Source: Gammaproteobacteria bacterium
GTDB taxonomy: Bacteria > Pseudomonadota > Gammaproteobacteria > Pseudomonadales > Halieaceae
DNA: 64,000 nucleotides
Direction: 5' to 3'
Assembly (NCBI GenBank): GCA_024742415.1
Contig: JANSYN010000011.1
Location: 1-64,000 of the forward strand
A model generated the notes under the pieces. That model worked only from the letters and a program-made list of their open reading frames with translations, was not told the origin of the DNA and ran no database searches. The position numbers were made by a program, and so were the translations under genes. How positions within the stretch are numbered: position 1 is the stretch's first letter; the number at the start of each line of letters is the position of its first letter. Of this stretch, positions 34,375-44,218 are shown piece by piece.

Positions 34375-37300
34375 ATGCGCGCCTTCACAGACGTTTTCAT
34401 CCAGCGCCCCGTACTTGCCATTGTCATCAGCAGCCTGTTGCTGCTGCTCGGCAGCACTGCCCTGAGTCGCATCAATCTGCGCGAGTTCCCCGAACTTGAG
34501 CGCAGCGTCATTTATGTCGAGACCCTCTACCCGGGCGCCAGCGCACGTACCGTGCAGGGTTTTGTCACTACCCCTTTGCAGATATCCATCGCCGGTGCGC
34601 GCGGCGTTGAGTACATGACCTCCAGCAGCAACCCCGGCATCTCCGAGATCGAGGTCCACGTGCGCCTGGGCGAGGACAGCAGCGCGGTACTGTCTGAAGT
34701 GATCGCGAAGGTCAATGAAGCGCGCGGCGAACTGCCCCGCGATATCGAAGACCCGGTGGTCACCAACGCCAGCGGTGGCGATGCCATGATGTACCTGGCG
34801 TTCTACAGTGACCAGATGAGCCCCTACCAGATTACCGACTACCTGGCGCGCTCCGTGCAACCAGAGCTGGCCACGCTCGACGGCGTGGGCCGCGCCCGTA
34901 TCTTTGGTCGCTACCTGGCGATGCGGGTCTGGCTCGACCCTGTGCGCATGGCCGCCTATGGCGTGACGGCCACAGACGTCAGCGCCGCCATCCAGCGCGA
35001 CAACTTCGTTGCGACTTCCGGTTCCACTGAAGGCAACCTGGTGCAGGCCACGGTAGATGCGCGCACAGACATGCAAAGCCCCGCAGATTTCGAGAGCATG
35101 GTCATCCGCCAGATGGGCGAGGAAAGAGTCCGCCTGGGCGATGTTGCCACTGTTGAAATGTCCGCCGAGTCCACCCAGCTCAAAACGCTGTCCAGCGGGC
35201 GTGACGCGGTGTTTATGTCGATATCGCCAACGCCGGATGCCAATCCGCTGGAGGTCTCACGCAACGTGCATGCGGCACTGCCGAGAATCAACGCCACGTT
35301 GCCTGCCGACATGGAACTGCTGCTCGACTGGGACGGCAGCGTGGTCATCGACGAGGCGCTCAAGGAAGTCATCATCACCTTGATAGAGGCCTCCCTCATC
35401 GTGATCCTGGTGATTTTCCTGTTCCTGGGTTCACTGCGTGTCGTACTTATTCCGCTGGTGGCTATACCGCTGTCACTGATTGGCGTTGTTTTCCTGATCC
35501 TGCTGATGGGCTTTTCCCTCAACTTGCTGACCCTGCTCGCCATGGTCATCGCCATTGGCCTGGTCGTGGACGATGCCATTGTTGTTGTCGAGAACGTGCA
35601 CCGACATATCGAGTTAGGCGCAACGCCGCGCGAGGCCGCCCTCAAAGGCGCGAGGGAAGTCGCAATGCCCGTGGTTGCAATGACGCTTACCCTGGCTGCG
35701 GTCTATGCGCCCATTGCGTTCATCGGAGGGCTGACCGGCGCCCTGTTCACCGAGTTCGCCCTGACACTGGCCGGTGCTGTACTGATTTCAGGCATCGTCG
35801 CGCTCACCCTTAGCCCGATGATGTGTTCGAAAGTACTCAGCGACCAGGCGCACCAGGGTCGCCTCGAAAACTGGCTGGATGCACGCTTTGAATGGCTGAC
35901 CGCACGCTACCAGAGACTGCTGGGTAAATCCCTGTCGCACCGCGGCCCGGTGATACTGTTTGCGGCCGTCATCCTGGCCAGCCTGCCGCTGCTGTTTACC
36001 CTGACACAGCAGGAACTGGCCCCGGAGGAAGACTCCGGTGGCGTGTTTGTGACCGGTACCGCACCGCGTCATGCCAACCTTGAATACACCGATTACTTTC
36101 TCAACGAGGTCGTCGAAATCTGGAAAGGCATCCCGGAGTTTTCGCACTCATGGCAGGTGATCTTTCCCTCCACCAACTTCGGCGGGATCACACTACACCC
36201 ATGGTCCGAGCGCGAACGCACGCAACAGGAAGTGCAGGTGGAGTTCCAGAAGAAACTCGGCGGTATTGCAGGCATGGAAGTGTTTTCCTTTGGCGTACCG
36301 CCGCTGCCCGGCTCCGATGCCGGCTTGCCCGTAAGCTTTGTGGTGGCCTCTACAGCGGATTACACCGAGGTCATGCGCGTCGGAGAGGCACTTCTGGCTG
36401 CCGCGCGTGAATCGGGGCTGTTTATTTTTGTCACGCAGACGCTGGATTTCGATCGCCCAGAGGTCGGGGTAAACATTGACCGTGAACGCGCGGCGCAGTT
36501 GGGTATCTCCATGCAGCAGATCGGCCAGACCCTGTCCGTGATGCTCGGTGAGGCCGAGATCAATCGCTTCAACCTGAAGGGCCGCTCCTACAAAGTCATC
36601 GCCCAGGCTGAACAGGGTTTCCGCCTGACCAAGGAAGAGCTCGAAAAGTACTACCTGCGCACGCAGAGCGACCAGCTGGTGCCCATGTCTACCGTCATCT
36701 CCCTGGACTCCAGCATTGAACCCAACGCGCTGACCCAATACCAGCAACTCAACAGCACCGTGATACAGGGCATTATGATGCCGCCCAACAGCCTGGGCAC
36801 GGGCCTGGAGTTTCTGCGTAGCAAGCTGGCAGAGATTGCGCCTCGCGGAATCCGCGCGGGCTACACCGGCGCTTCCCAGCGTTTTATGCAGGAAAGCGCA
36901 TCTTTCCCACTGCTGTTTACGCTGTCCATGATACTGATTTTCCTGGTACTGGCCGTGCAATTTAACAGCTTCCGCGATCCGCTGGTGGTACTCATCAGCG
37001 TTCCCCTTTCTATTTTCGGTGCGGTGGTGCCCATGGCGCTGGGCTTTGCAACGCTCAACATTTATACGCAGATCGGTTTGTTGACACTAATCGGACTGAT
37101 CAGCAAGCACGGTATATTGATCGTTGAGTTTGCCAATAAACTCGCCCTGCAGGGTCTGCCACAGCGCGAGGCGGTGGTGCAGGCTGCCGCGCTGCGCCTG
37201 CGGCCGATTCTCATGACGACGTTTGCAACTGTGCTGGGCGTGTGGCCGCTGGTCATTGCCAGCGGTCCGGGCGCGAACAGCCGTTTCAGTATCGGCCTGA

Positions 37301-37470
37301 TGATCACCTGCGGAATGCTGGTGGGAACCCTGTTTACGCTGTTTGTACTGCCGACGTTTTATCTACCGTTTAGCAAGCGTGGCAAGGCACAACAACACGC
37401 GGCTGAACCGCTGCAGGACGACAACACCAACGCGACGCTGCCGCCAGAAGCGCCCGCCAAACCGGCGTAA
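34375..37470 (+). CDS. RND efflux pump, AcrB/MexB type
   Basis: 1031 residues, standard for a hydrophobe/amphiphile RND exporter, with 12 membrane helices and two large periplasmic loops. The first helix begins FIQRPVLAIVISSLLLLLGS. The proton-relay Asp pair is present in GLVVDDAIVVVENVHRH. The C-terminal half has LIGLISKHGILIVEFANK. Its ATG begins on the base after the adaptor stop, so the two are coupled. No outer-membrane TolC-type gene is beside it, so it presumably uses one from elsewhere. Substrates unknown. Confidence 0.93.
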   Translation: MRAFTDVFIQRPVLAIVISSLLLLLGSTALSRINLREFPELERSVIYVETLYPGASARTVQGFVTTPLQISIAGARGVEYMTSSSNPGISEIEVHVRLGEDSSAVLSEVIAKVNEARGELPRDIEDPVVTNASGGDAMMYLAFYSDQMSPYQITDYLARSVQPELATLDGVGRARIFGRYLAMRVWLDPVRMAAYGVTATDVSAAIQRDNFVATSGSTEGNLVQATVDARTDMQSPADFESMVIRQMGEERVRLGDVATVEMSAESTQLKTLSSGRDAVFMSISPTPDANPLEVSRNVHAALPRINATLPADMELLLDWDGSVVIDEALKEVIITLIEASLIVILVIFLFLGSLRVVLIPLVAIPLSLIGVVFLILLMGFSLNLLTLLAMVIAIGLVVDDAIVVVENVHRHIELGATPREAALKGAREVAMPVVAMTLTLAAVYAPIAFIGGLTGALFTEFALTLAGAVLISGIVALTLSPMMCSKVLSDQAHQGRLENWLDARFEWLTARYQRLLGKSLSHRGPVILFAAVILASLPLLFTLTQQELAPEEDSGGVFVTGTAPRHANLEYTDYFLNEVVEIWKGIPEFSHSWQVIFPSTNFGGITLHPWSERERTQQEVQVEFQKKLGGIAGMEVFSFGVPPLPGSDAGLPVSFVVASTADYTEVMRVGEALLAAARESGLFIFVTQTLDFDRPEVGVNIDRERAAQLGISMQQIGQTLSVMLGEAEINRFNLKGRSYKVIAQAEQGFRLTKEELEKYYLRTQSDQLVPMSTVISLDSSIEPNALTQYQQLNSTVIQGIMMPPNSLGTGLEFLRSKLAEIAPRGIRAGYTGASQRFMQESASFPLLFTLSMILIFLVLAVQFNSFRDPLVVLISVPLSIFGAVVPMALGFATLNIYTQIGLLTLIGLISKHGILIVEFANKLALQGLPQREAVVQAAALRLRPILMTTFATVLGVWPLVIASGPGANSRFSIGLMITCGMLVGTLFTLFVLPTFYLPFSKRGKAQQHAAEPLQDDNTNATLPPEAPAKPA

Positions 37471-37507
37471 CTCTCCGCTGCTGCGCAGTCACCCGCTGCG
37501 CGCGTTG

Positions 37508-39055
37508 TTACTTCACTGGTTTGTCTCGGCTATCACTGTATTGTTCTACCAATCGGCGCTTGTACAGCTTGCCGTTATCCATACGCGGCAGCTCCGGATG
37601 GAAGTCCAGCGAGCGAGGCATCTTGACGCTGGATATCTTCTCGCGCAGCCACTCCAGTATTTCAAAGGCTGTCTCGTCGGTCGCATCTGCCCAGTTCATT
37701 GGCTGCACCACCGCCTTTACCTGCTCACCAAACTCCTCATGGGGTATGCCAAAAACGGCGACATCGGCAATCTTGTCATGACCAATCAGGGCGTTTTCAA
37801 TCTCTTGCGGATAGATATTGACGCCGCCACTGATGATCATGAAGTTTTTGCGATCGGTCAGGTACAGGAAACCGTCTTCATCCACGTAGCCAACGTCCCC
37901 GCAAGTTGCCCAGCCTTTGTCGTTGAAGGCCTCAGCAGTCTTGGTGGGTTCATCAAAGTACTCAAAGGTGGTTTGCGGGCCGCCAAAGTACACTGTGCCG
38001 ATCTCGCCAGGGGGCAGTTCATTGCCATCGTCGTCCACGATATGCAGTTCACCGACCAGTGCAGGGCCCACCGAGCCCTTGTGGGTCAGCCAGCTTGCCG
38101 AATCAATCAGGGTAAAACCGATGCCCTCGCTGGCCGCGTAGTATTCAAAGATAATCTCACCCCACCACTGGATCATCTGGTCTTTCACATCCACCGGGCA
38201 GGGGGCCGCCGCATGCAACGCGACCTGCATTGAGCTCAGGTCGTAGGCTTCTCGCACCTCTTGCGGCAGCTTCAGCATGCGAATGAACATGATAGGCACC
38301 CACTGGCTGTGAGTAACGCGGTGCTCCTCGATCAACGCCAGCGATTGCTGTGCATCGAAGTGCTCCATCACAACAATGGTGCCGCCGTTGTAGGTCGTCA
38401 TCAGGCAATAATGCAAGGGGGCGGCGTGGTACAGCGGCGCGGGCGATAGATAGACGGTCTCTTCGCCAAAGCCAAATACCGGGCCGATGGTTTGCGCGAT
38501 CATCGGCGGCGTGTCGACGTCATGCGCAGGCGCTGCTACAAAAATCCCTTTGGGCTTGCCTGTCGTACCCGAGGAATACAACATCGGCTGTCCGTTGCCC
38601 TGGTCATCAATCGGGGTGTCGGGCTGGGCGTCGATCGCCTCTTCCCAGGATTCATAGCCCGGCTTGATGCCGCCGACCATATAAAAGTGCTGTACGGCGG
38701 TTTCGGTCTCGCGCAATTCCTGCGCCACCTTCGACAGTGCCAGCGAACCTATGAACAGCCTGGCCCCGCAGTTCTGCATGATGTAGGCGGTTTCTTCACG
38801 CGTCAGGTGCGTGCTTACCGGCGTATAAATCAGCCCTGCGCGCTGCGCTGCCCACACGATTTCGAGAAAATGCCGGTTGTTTTCCAGCATCAGGCCGATA
38901 TGGTCCCCCGCCTGAAGCCCCAGGGAACGAAACAGCTGCGCGCCCTGGTTGGAGCGCTCATCCAGTTGTCTGAATGTCACAATCTCACCACTGGCGCCCA
39001 TGATAAAGGCCGGCTTATGGGGATAGGTCTGGGCTGTGATACTGGGATGGGGCAT
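37508..39055 (-). CDS. AMP-dependent acyl-CoA synthetase
   Basis: 515 residues of the ANL superfamily. The phosphate loop is MLYSSGTTGKPKGI, then YYAASEGIG, GDVGYVDEDGFLYLTDR and the C-terminal Lys in LPRMDNGKLYKRR. It should activate a fatty or other carboxylic acid to acyl-CoA with ATP. The substrate pocket is not recognisable by eye. It converges on the RND pump gene with 37 bases between. TesB, next on the same strand after a short gap, would do the opposite reaction. Confidence 0.92.
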   Translation of the reverse strand: MPHPSITAQTYPHKPAFIMGASGEIVTFRQLDERSNQGAQLFRSLGLQAGDHIGLMLENNRHFLEIVWAAQRAGLIYTPVSTHLTREETAYIMQNCGARLFIGSLALSKVAQELRETETAVQHFYMVGGIKPGYESWEEAIDAQPDTPIDDQGNGQPMLYSSGTTGKPKGIFVAAPAHDVDTPPMIAQTIGPVFGFGEETVYLSPAPLYHAAPLHYCLMTTYNGGTIVVMEHFDAQQSLALIEEHRVTHSQWVPIMFIRMLKLPQEVREAYDLSSMQVALHAAAPCPVDVKDQMIQWWGEIIFEYYAASEGIGFTLIDSASWLTHKGSVGPALVGELHIVDDDGNELPPGEIGTVYFGGPQTTFEYFDEPTKTAEAFNDKGWATCGDVGYVDEDGFLYLTDRKNFMIISGGVNIYPQEIENALIGHDKIADVAVFGIPHEEFGEQVKAVVQPMNWADATDETAFEILEWLREKISSVKMPRSLDFHPELPRMDNGKLYKRRLVEQYSDSRDKPVK

Positions 39056-39138
39056 CGGTTTTTCCTGCGGTCACCTGAAAGAGCTACAACTATAGATTGA
39101 CCAGCAAAAAAGTACAGGCACGCGGGCAAAAACAGCGA

Positions 39139-39978
39139 TTAACGGAAGCGCATGACACCCTGCTGCATGGTGGTGGCGACCAAACGGCCCTGACGTGTGT
39201 AGAAACTGCCGCGCGCAAGGCCACGTCCGGCGCCGATGCGCTCCGCTTCTACAATATGCAGCAGCCACTCATCCGCGCGAAACCCCTCATGGAACCACAG
39301 CGCGTGATCGAGACTGGCAACCTGAAAATCCTTGCCGGCGAAGTGACGACCGTGGGCAATCAGGCAAACGTCGATCAGGAAGGCATCCGACATGTAACTC
39401 AGCAAGGCCTCGTGCAGACCACGCTCATTGCCCACGGGGCCGGTGGTTTTCATCCATGCCTGCAGTATGGGTTCGCGGGGTACGGGGTTTTCCCAGTTGA
39501 CCGGTTCAACCACCCGTATATCGAGGTCTTCGCCCGTGGTGATCATAAAGCTTTCATCCAGATTGCCCGCCTCCAGGCTCAGTTCACGCTCATTGGGCAA
39601 TGACTCCGGGGGCGGCACGGCCGGCATGTCGGGCTGGTAGTCATCACCGCGCGAGGGCGCCTGGAACGACATGGAACTCACCAGTATTGGCTTGCCGTCC
39701 TGCAGGGCGACCACCCGTCGCGAACTGAAACTGAAACCATCGCGGGCGCGCTCTACCTCGAATTCAATGGGCTTGGACGGATTGCCGGCGCGCAGGAAGT
39801 AGGCATGCTGGGAGTGGATATCACGGCCATCCTCGACCGTTTCTGCCGCAGCACTCACGCACTGCGCCAGCACCTGCCCGCCATACACACGAAATGCACC
39901 GGGGTGCATGTTTTGCCCCGTAAAACGATCGGCGCCCAGTGCTGTTGGGCGAACCACCTTGATTAACTGGTCAAGCAT
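39139..39978 (-). CDS. tesB: acyl-CoA thioesterase II (TesB-like)
   Basis: 279 residues from the ATG at 39978, which has AAGGG upstream; an ATG at 40017 would add 13 residues but lacks a ribosome site. It is a double hot-dog protein. Active-site segments are present: SYMSDAFLID (Asp), ASLDHALWFH and the Gln in TTMQQGVMRFR. It hydrolyses medium- and long-chain acyl-CoA to free acid. It is divergent from the D-glutamate operon, and the 128-base spacer holds both promoters. Confidence 0.9.
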   Translation of the reverse strand: MLDQLIKVVRPTALGADRFTGQNMHPGAFRVYGGQVLAQCVSAAAETVEDGRDIHSQHAYFLRAGNPSKPIEFEVERARDGFSFSSRRVVALQDGKPILVSSMSFQAPSRGDDYQPDMPAVPPPESLPNERELSLEAGNLDESFMITTGEDLDIRVVEPVNWENPVPREPILQAWMKTTGPVGNERGLHEALLSYMSDAFLIDVCLIAHGRHFAGKDFQVASLDHALWFHEGFRADEWLLHIVEAERIGAGRGLARGSFYTRQGRLVATTMQQGVMRFR

Positions 39979-40106
39979 ACACACCAAACCCTTGCTAGCA
40001 GGTGCGCCATTATCCATATTTGCACGGCGCTGCCAATGCGTGATGCACTGCGCGCCGGCTCGCAGATTTGCTATGGTGTGGCTCTGGATTGCAACGGGAC
40101 AGGACC

Positions 40107-40877
40107 ATGACGCCCGCAGAACTGCGGCAACGCATTCGCACAGGCGAACACAGCGGCACGACTTCCGGACTCGCACCGGGATTCGTCCAATGCAACCTGG
40201 TCATCCTGCCAGCCCGCGCTGCGCAGGATTTCCATGAATTCTGCCGGCTTAACCCCAGGCCCTGCCCCCTGATTGCCGTGGGTGAGCCCGGTGACCCGGC
40301 CTTGCCCGCGCTGGGCGATATCGACCTGCGCTATGATCTGCCTGGCTACCGCGTATTCAGGCAGGGCGTGGTGACTGACGACGTCGCTGAAATCAGTGCG
40401 CTGTGGCGCAACGACCTGGTCAGTTTTGCCCTGGGCTGCTCCTTTTCATTTGAAGAGGCTTTACTCGATGATGGGCTGGAGGTGCGCAATATCAGCGAAG
40501 GGGTGAACGTTCCCATGTACCGTACCAACATTGACTGCTCGCCGGCAGGGCCATTTGCCGGGAAGTTGGTGGTCAGCATGCGCCCCTTCCCCATCGACCA
40601 GGTGGAGCGCGTGGTGGCAATCTGCTCGCGCTTTCCACAGGTGCACGGCGCGCCCATTCATGTGGGGGATGCGCACGAGATCGGCATCCACGACCTGCAG
40701 GAGCCGGATTTCGGCGATGCCGTAACCATCAACCCCTGTGAAGTGCCGCTGTTCTGGGCCTGTGGGGTTACCCCCCAGCTGGCACTGGAGGCAGCTCGCC
40801 TGCCACTGGCTATTACCCACCGCCCCGGCTGTATGCTGGTCACAGACATTACCAACGCCAGCCTGGCGGTGCGCTGA
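40107..40877 (+). CDS. DUF1445 protein, D-glutamate cyclase N-terminal-like
   Basis: 256 residues beginning at the ATG at 40107 with ACAGGA upstream. It belongs to the DUF1445/putative hydro-lyase family: [13 protein letters not shown] at the start, [34 protein letters not shown] and a final [13 protein letters not shown]. In animals this domain is the N-terminal half of mitochondrial D-glutamate cyclase, which turns D-Glu into 5-oxo-D-proline. Here the gene opens the operon that also carries the other half (43342) and 5-oxoprolinase, so a role in that chemistry is likely. It could act alone or need the DUF4392 partner. Confidence 0.88.
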   Translation: MTPAELRQRIRTGEHSGTTSGLAPGFVQCNLVILPARAAQDFHEFCRLNPRPCPLIAVGEPGDPALPALGDIDLRYDLPGYRVFRQGVVTDDVAEISALWRNDLVSFALGCSFSFEEALLDDGLEVRNISEGVNVPMYRTNIDCSPAGPFAGKLVVSMRPFPIDQVERVVAICSRFPQVHGAPIHVGDAHEIGIHDLQEPDFGDAVTINPCEVPLFWACGVTPQLALEAARLPLAITHRPGCMLVTDITNASLAVR

Positions 40878-40994
40878 TGCCAACACCCGCGACCGTTGCC
40901 GCCCCCGCCCGTGTGCCCTTGCGCCCACGGCGACTTGATGGTGACCGAACATGCACATTGACACTGCCCCCGTTGACGCAGGCCGGAGCGACGC

Positions 40995-41726
40995 ATGCTG
41001 TTGAACTGTGACCTGGGCGAGAGTCATGGCGAGCGTCGCGTTGGCGACGATGCCGCGGTAATGCCGTACCTGGACCAGGCCAATATCGCCTGTGGGTTTC
41101 ACGGCGGTGACCCGCTCACCATCAGCAATACGCTACGCCTTGCAATGCAGTACGGTGTGGCGATCGGCGCGCACCCCTCGTATCCGGACCGGGAAGGCTT
41201 CGGCAGGCGCAGCATGACGCTGGATGAAGACACTATGATTGCCACCCTGCATTACCAGATCAGTGCTCTGGACGGTATGGCCCGCTGCGCCGGGACAGCG
41301 CTGCAACACGTAAAGCCCCACGGGGCGCTCTACAACGACATGATGGCCAGTGAGGTGCTGCTGAATGTGATCATGCGGGCCATCGCTGCGTTTCCCACGC
41401 CGTTGCCGCTGATACTGCAAAGCACCCCGCGCTGGCGCGATCACCTTGCGCTGGCCGACCGCGTGGGCATTGCCGTGCAGTTTGAGGTGTTTGCCGATCG
41501 GCGCTACTTGTCCTCGGGCGCTTTGCTGCCCAGAAGCGAGGCCGGTGCCGTACTGAACGCCAACGAGGCGCTGCGGCAGGCGCGGCAATTACTGGACTCT
41601 CAACAGGTGACCTGCACCGACGGCAGCCTGCTGCACCTGCAGGCCGACACGCTGTGCATACATGGTGATCATGCCGAGGCCGCGCGCTGCGCAGCACAGA
41701 TCCGATCACTGATGCAGGCGCGGTAG
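40995..41726 (+). CDS. pxpA: 5-oxoprolinase subunit A (LamB/YcsF family)
   Basis: 243 residues with the whole LamB/YcsF pattern: LNCDLGESHGE at the N-terminus, IACGFHGGDP, IGAHPSYPDREGFGRR, HVKPHGALYND and EVFADRRYLSSGAL. Together with PxpB and PxpC it opens 5-oxo-L-proline to L-glutamate using ATP. The start has GGAG nine bases upstream. The stop is followed at once by the PxpB ATG. It comes 117 bases after the DUF1445 gene. Confidence 0.94.
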   Translation: MLLNCDLGESHGERRVGDDAAVMPYLDQANIACGFHGGDPLTISNTLRLAMQYGVAIGAHPSYPDREGFGRRSMTLDEDTMIATLHYQISALDGMARCAGTALQHVKPHGALYNDMMASEVLLNVIMRAIAAFPTPLPLILQSTPRWRDHLALADRVGIAVQFEVFADRRYLSSGALLPRSEAGAVLNANEALRQARQLLDSQQVTCTDGSLLHLQADTLCIHGDHAEAARCAAQIRSLMQAR

Positions 41727-42410
41727 ATGGACGTTCGCCTGCTATGTGTTGGCGCCGACGCCATCATGCTCTATGCACAGGCGCCACAGGGCGGTGCCGT
41801 CGCCTTTATCGGCGCACTGGCCGATAGCATCGAACGCGAGCTCGGTGGTGCACTTGTTGACCTGGTGCCGTCCTATACCTCACTGCTGGTGATCTACGAT
41901 CCACTGCAGTCATCGCATACCGCGATGGCGCGGCAGTTGCGACAGCTTGCCCGCAATGCCGCAGTGGCCCAGGAGCACGCCGGCAAGACCGTGACGCTGC
42001 CCGTGTACTATGCTGCGGAGGCGGGGCAGGACATCGAGCGTCTGGCAGACAACGCCGGCCTGGGCGTCGACGAGGTCATCGCACTGCACAGTTCCCGCAA
42101 GTACCGTGTTTACGCCATCGGTTTTGCGCCAGGATTTGCCTACCTGGGTGACGTCGATGAACGCATTGCCTGCCCGCGACTGGCCACACCGCGGCTGCAG
42201 GTACCGCGCGGCAGCGTGGCAATTGCAGAGCGACAAACGGCAGTCTATCCCGCCGTTTCACCGGGCGGCTGGAATCTGCTCGGGCGCTGCCCGACAACCC
42301 TGTTCAATCCACACAGCAAACCTCACATGCCAGTTGCGGTAGGCGATAATGTCCGCTTTGAGCCCATTACCCGCACCGAGTTTCTGCGCATGGGGGGTGA
42401 GCTGGAATGA
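41727..42410 (+). CDS. pxpB: 5-oxoprolinase subunit B (KipI-like)
   Basis: 227 residues, allophanate hydrolase subunit 1/KipI family. Conserved segments are ADSIERELGGALVDLVPSYT near the N-terminus, YRVYAIGFAPGFAYLG in the middle and VSPGGWNLLGRCPTTLFNP near the end. It forms a complex with PxpC and receives the substrate from PxpA. Its ATG directly follows the pxpA stop. Its last four bases (ATGA) overlap the pxpC start, indicating translational coupling and a fixed ratio of subunits. Confidence 0.94.
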   Translation: MDVRLLCVGADAIMLYAQAPQGGAVAFIGALADSIERELGGALVDLVPSYTSLLVIYDPLQSSHTAMARQLRQLARNAAVAQEHAGKTVTLPVYYAAEAGQDIERLADNAGLGVDEVIALHSSRKYRVYAIGFAPGFAYLGDVDERIACPRLATPRLQVPRGSVAIAERQTAVYPAVSPGGWNLLGRCPTTLFNPHSKPHMPVAVGDNVRFEPITRTEFLRMGGELE

Positions 42411-43345
42411 GCCTGCGGGTTGTTCGGCCGGGCGTGCTCAGCCTGCTGCAGGATGGCGGGCGACGCGGCGTACACCGACTTGGCCTGGCAACGGCGGGCG
42501 CACTGGACCACGAGGCGTACCTGTACTGCAACCGCCTGCTGCAAAACCCCGCGCACAGCACCGCCATCGAAATTACAGCCGGCGGCCTGCAGCTGCAGGC
42601 ACAGGTTGACACCTTTATCTGCCTGACCGGCGCAGCGATGCCACTGAGCATCAATGATGCCGCCTGCGATGGCTGGACCGTACACAGGGTTTGCGCCGGC
42701 GACAGCATTCATGTCGACTATGCCGTCAGTGGTGCGCGCGCCTATCTGGGCGTTGCCGATGGTTTTGCCGTTACGCCGGTGTTTGGCAGTACCGCCACGG
42801 TCGTTCGTGAGGGCCTGGGAGGACTGACTGGCGCAGCACTGGCAGCAGGCGATGCTCTGCCCTGCCCTGCCATCACGCGCCGCCGGCGCCTGCAGCTGAG
42901 CGTCGCGGAGCGTCCCCGCTACCAGCGCCAGCTAACCGTGCGGGTTGTACCCGGGTACCAGCAAAAACACTTCAGCCGCATCGAGCAGCGCCGCTTTTTT
43001 GGTGCGCCCTTCGAGGTCAGCCCCCACAGTGATCGCATGGGCTATCGACTCATCGGGCCGCCCGTCGCCTGCGATATCACGGCCATACCTTCTGAGGGTA
43101 TCTGTGCAGGAGCCATTCAGATTCCACCCGACGGACAGCCCATTGTGCTGCTGGCAGATCGCCAGACCATCGGCGGCTACCCCAAGATCGGTGCGGCGCT
43201 GGGTCTGGATACCGCGCGCATGGCCCAGCTCACTGCGGGCTGCGTTGTTCACTTTGCACCCATCACGCCGGCTACCGCGCGCCGGGCGCTGCAACTGGCA
43301 CAACGCTTCACTTACCAGCGCCTACTGCAGGAGATACCCGCATGA
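42407..43345 (+). CDS. pxpC: 5-oxoprolinase subunit C (KipA-like)
   Basis: 312 residues, allophanate hydrolase subunit 2/KipA family (biotin-dependent carboxyltransferase-like). Marks are VVRPGVLSLLQDGGRRGVH at the N-terminus, GAYLGV-like ARAYLGVADGFAV, VREGLGG and a C-terminal RVVPG followed by FEVSPHSDRMGYRLIG. It is the third subunit of ATP-dependent 5-oxoprolinase. It overlaps pxpB and the DUF4392 gene by four bases each, so the whole block is translated as a unit. Confidence 0.94.
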   Translation: MSLRVVRPGVLSLLQDGGRRGVHRLGLATAGALDHEAYLYCNRLLQNPAHSTAIEITAGGLQLQAQVDTFICLTGAAMPLSINDAACDGWTVHRVCAGDSIHVDYAVSGARAYLGVADGFAVTPVFGSTATVVREGLGGLTGAALAAGDALPCPAITRRRRLQLSVAERPRYQRQLTVRVVPGYQQKHFSRIEQRRFFGAPFEVSPHSDRMGYRLIGPPVACDITAIPSEGICAGAIQIPPDGQPIVLLADRQTIGGYPKIGAALGLDTARMAQLTAGCVVHFAPITPATARRALQLAQRFTYQRLLQEIPA

Positions 43346-44184
43346 ATGAGCAACAGCTCAGCGAAGCGATTGAGCAACTGCTGGTGGAACGCAATCCGCG
43401 CAATATGCAGCTTGCGCGCACCGCCCTGCAACCTGGCTATTTCGTGCGCGCCGCTCGCATGCTGCGTGGCCTGGATGGCTGCGTCATTATCGGTACCGGC
43501 TTTCCCGTTACCGGCACGTTCGAAACAGACGGGCCGGTGGGCGCGATCATCCTCTACAACGCGCTACGGTCACTGGGCGCGCAACCGCTACTGGCCTGTG
43601 GGCCACCGCTGTCAGATGCCCTGTGTGACGACTTCAATGTACTGACACTCACCGCGCGCACCTACACGCACGCCCTGCAGGAGGCCACACGCATGCTCGC
43701 CGAACACGCACCGCAAGCGGTTATTGCCATAGAACGGCCCGGGCTTGCCGCCGATGGCCGCTACTACAATATGCGCGGCGTGGACATCAGCGAACGCTGC
43801 TACTACTTTGATCCGATCATGACGCAGGCGAGCTGCCCGACGATCGCAATAGGCGACGGCGGCAACGAATGCGGCATGGGTAACATCAGCGCCACGCTGG
43901 CAGGGCTGGACATCAACCCTTCCATTACGCCCTGTGATGAGTTGCTGGTCGCCGATGTTTCCAACTGGGGCGCCTACGGGCTGCTTGCGCTGCTCGGGCA
44001 CTGGGCGCGCAGTGACCTGCTGGCCGGCATCACACCGGTAGAAATACTCAATTATCTGTTAATCCGTGGCAGCGTGGATGGCGTGACCGGCCAAAGCACA
44101 CTCACCGAAGATGGCATTGAGGCTCGCGTCGGGCTGGACGTCATTCGCGCCCTGCGCGTGCTGGTAAATTCGCTGGAAGATTAA
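43342..44184 (+). CDS. DUF4392 protein, D-glutamate cyclase C-terminal-like
   Basis: 280 residues of the DUF4392/GLUCM_C family. Visible marks are GCVIIGTGFPVTGTFETDGP, ERPGLAADGRYYNMRG, AIGDGGNECGMGN and VADVSNWGAYGL. In animal D-glutamate cyclase this is the C-terminal half and the likely catalytic part; the N-terminal half is DUF1445, here a separate gene at 40107. Expected reaction: D-glutamate to 5-oxo-D-proline. Its ATG overlaps the pxpC stop by four bases. It is followed after 34 bases by a D-amino acid transaminase. Confidence 0.9.
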   Translation: MNEQQLSEAIEQLLVERNPRNMQLARTALQPGYFVRAARMLRGLDGCVIIGTGFPVTGTFETDGPVGAIILYNALRSLGAQPLLACGPPLSDALCDDFNVLTLTARTYTHALQEATRMLAEHAPQAVIAIERPGLAADGRYYNMRGVDISERCYYFDPIMTQASCPTIAIGDGGNECGMGNISATLAGLDINPSITPCDELLVADVSNWGAYGLLALLGHWARSDLLAGITPVEILNYLLIRGSVDGVTGQSTLTEDGIEARVGLDVIRALRVLVNSLED

Positions 44185-44218
44185 ACTCACCCTCCCATTT
44201 TCCGTTACAATCGCTGCC

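Noticed and set aside
34375-37470. Several long minus-strand open frames inside the RND pump gene
   Set aside because: They are shadows of a strongly conserved plus-strand gene in GC-rich DNA.
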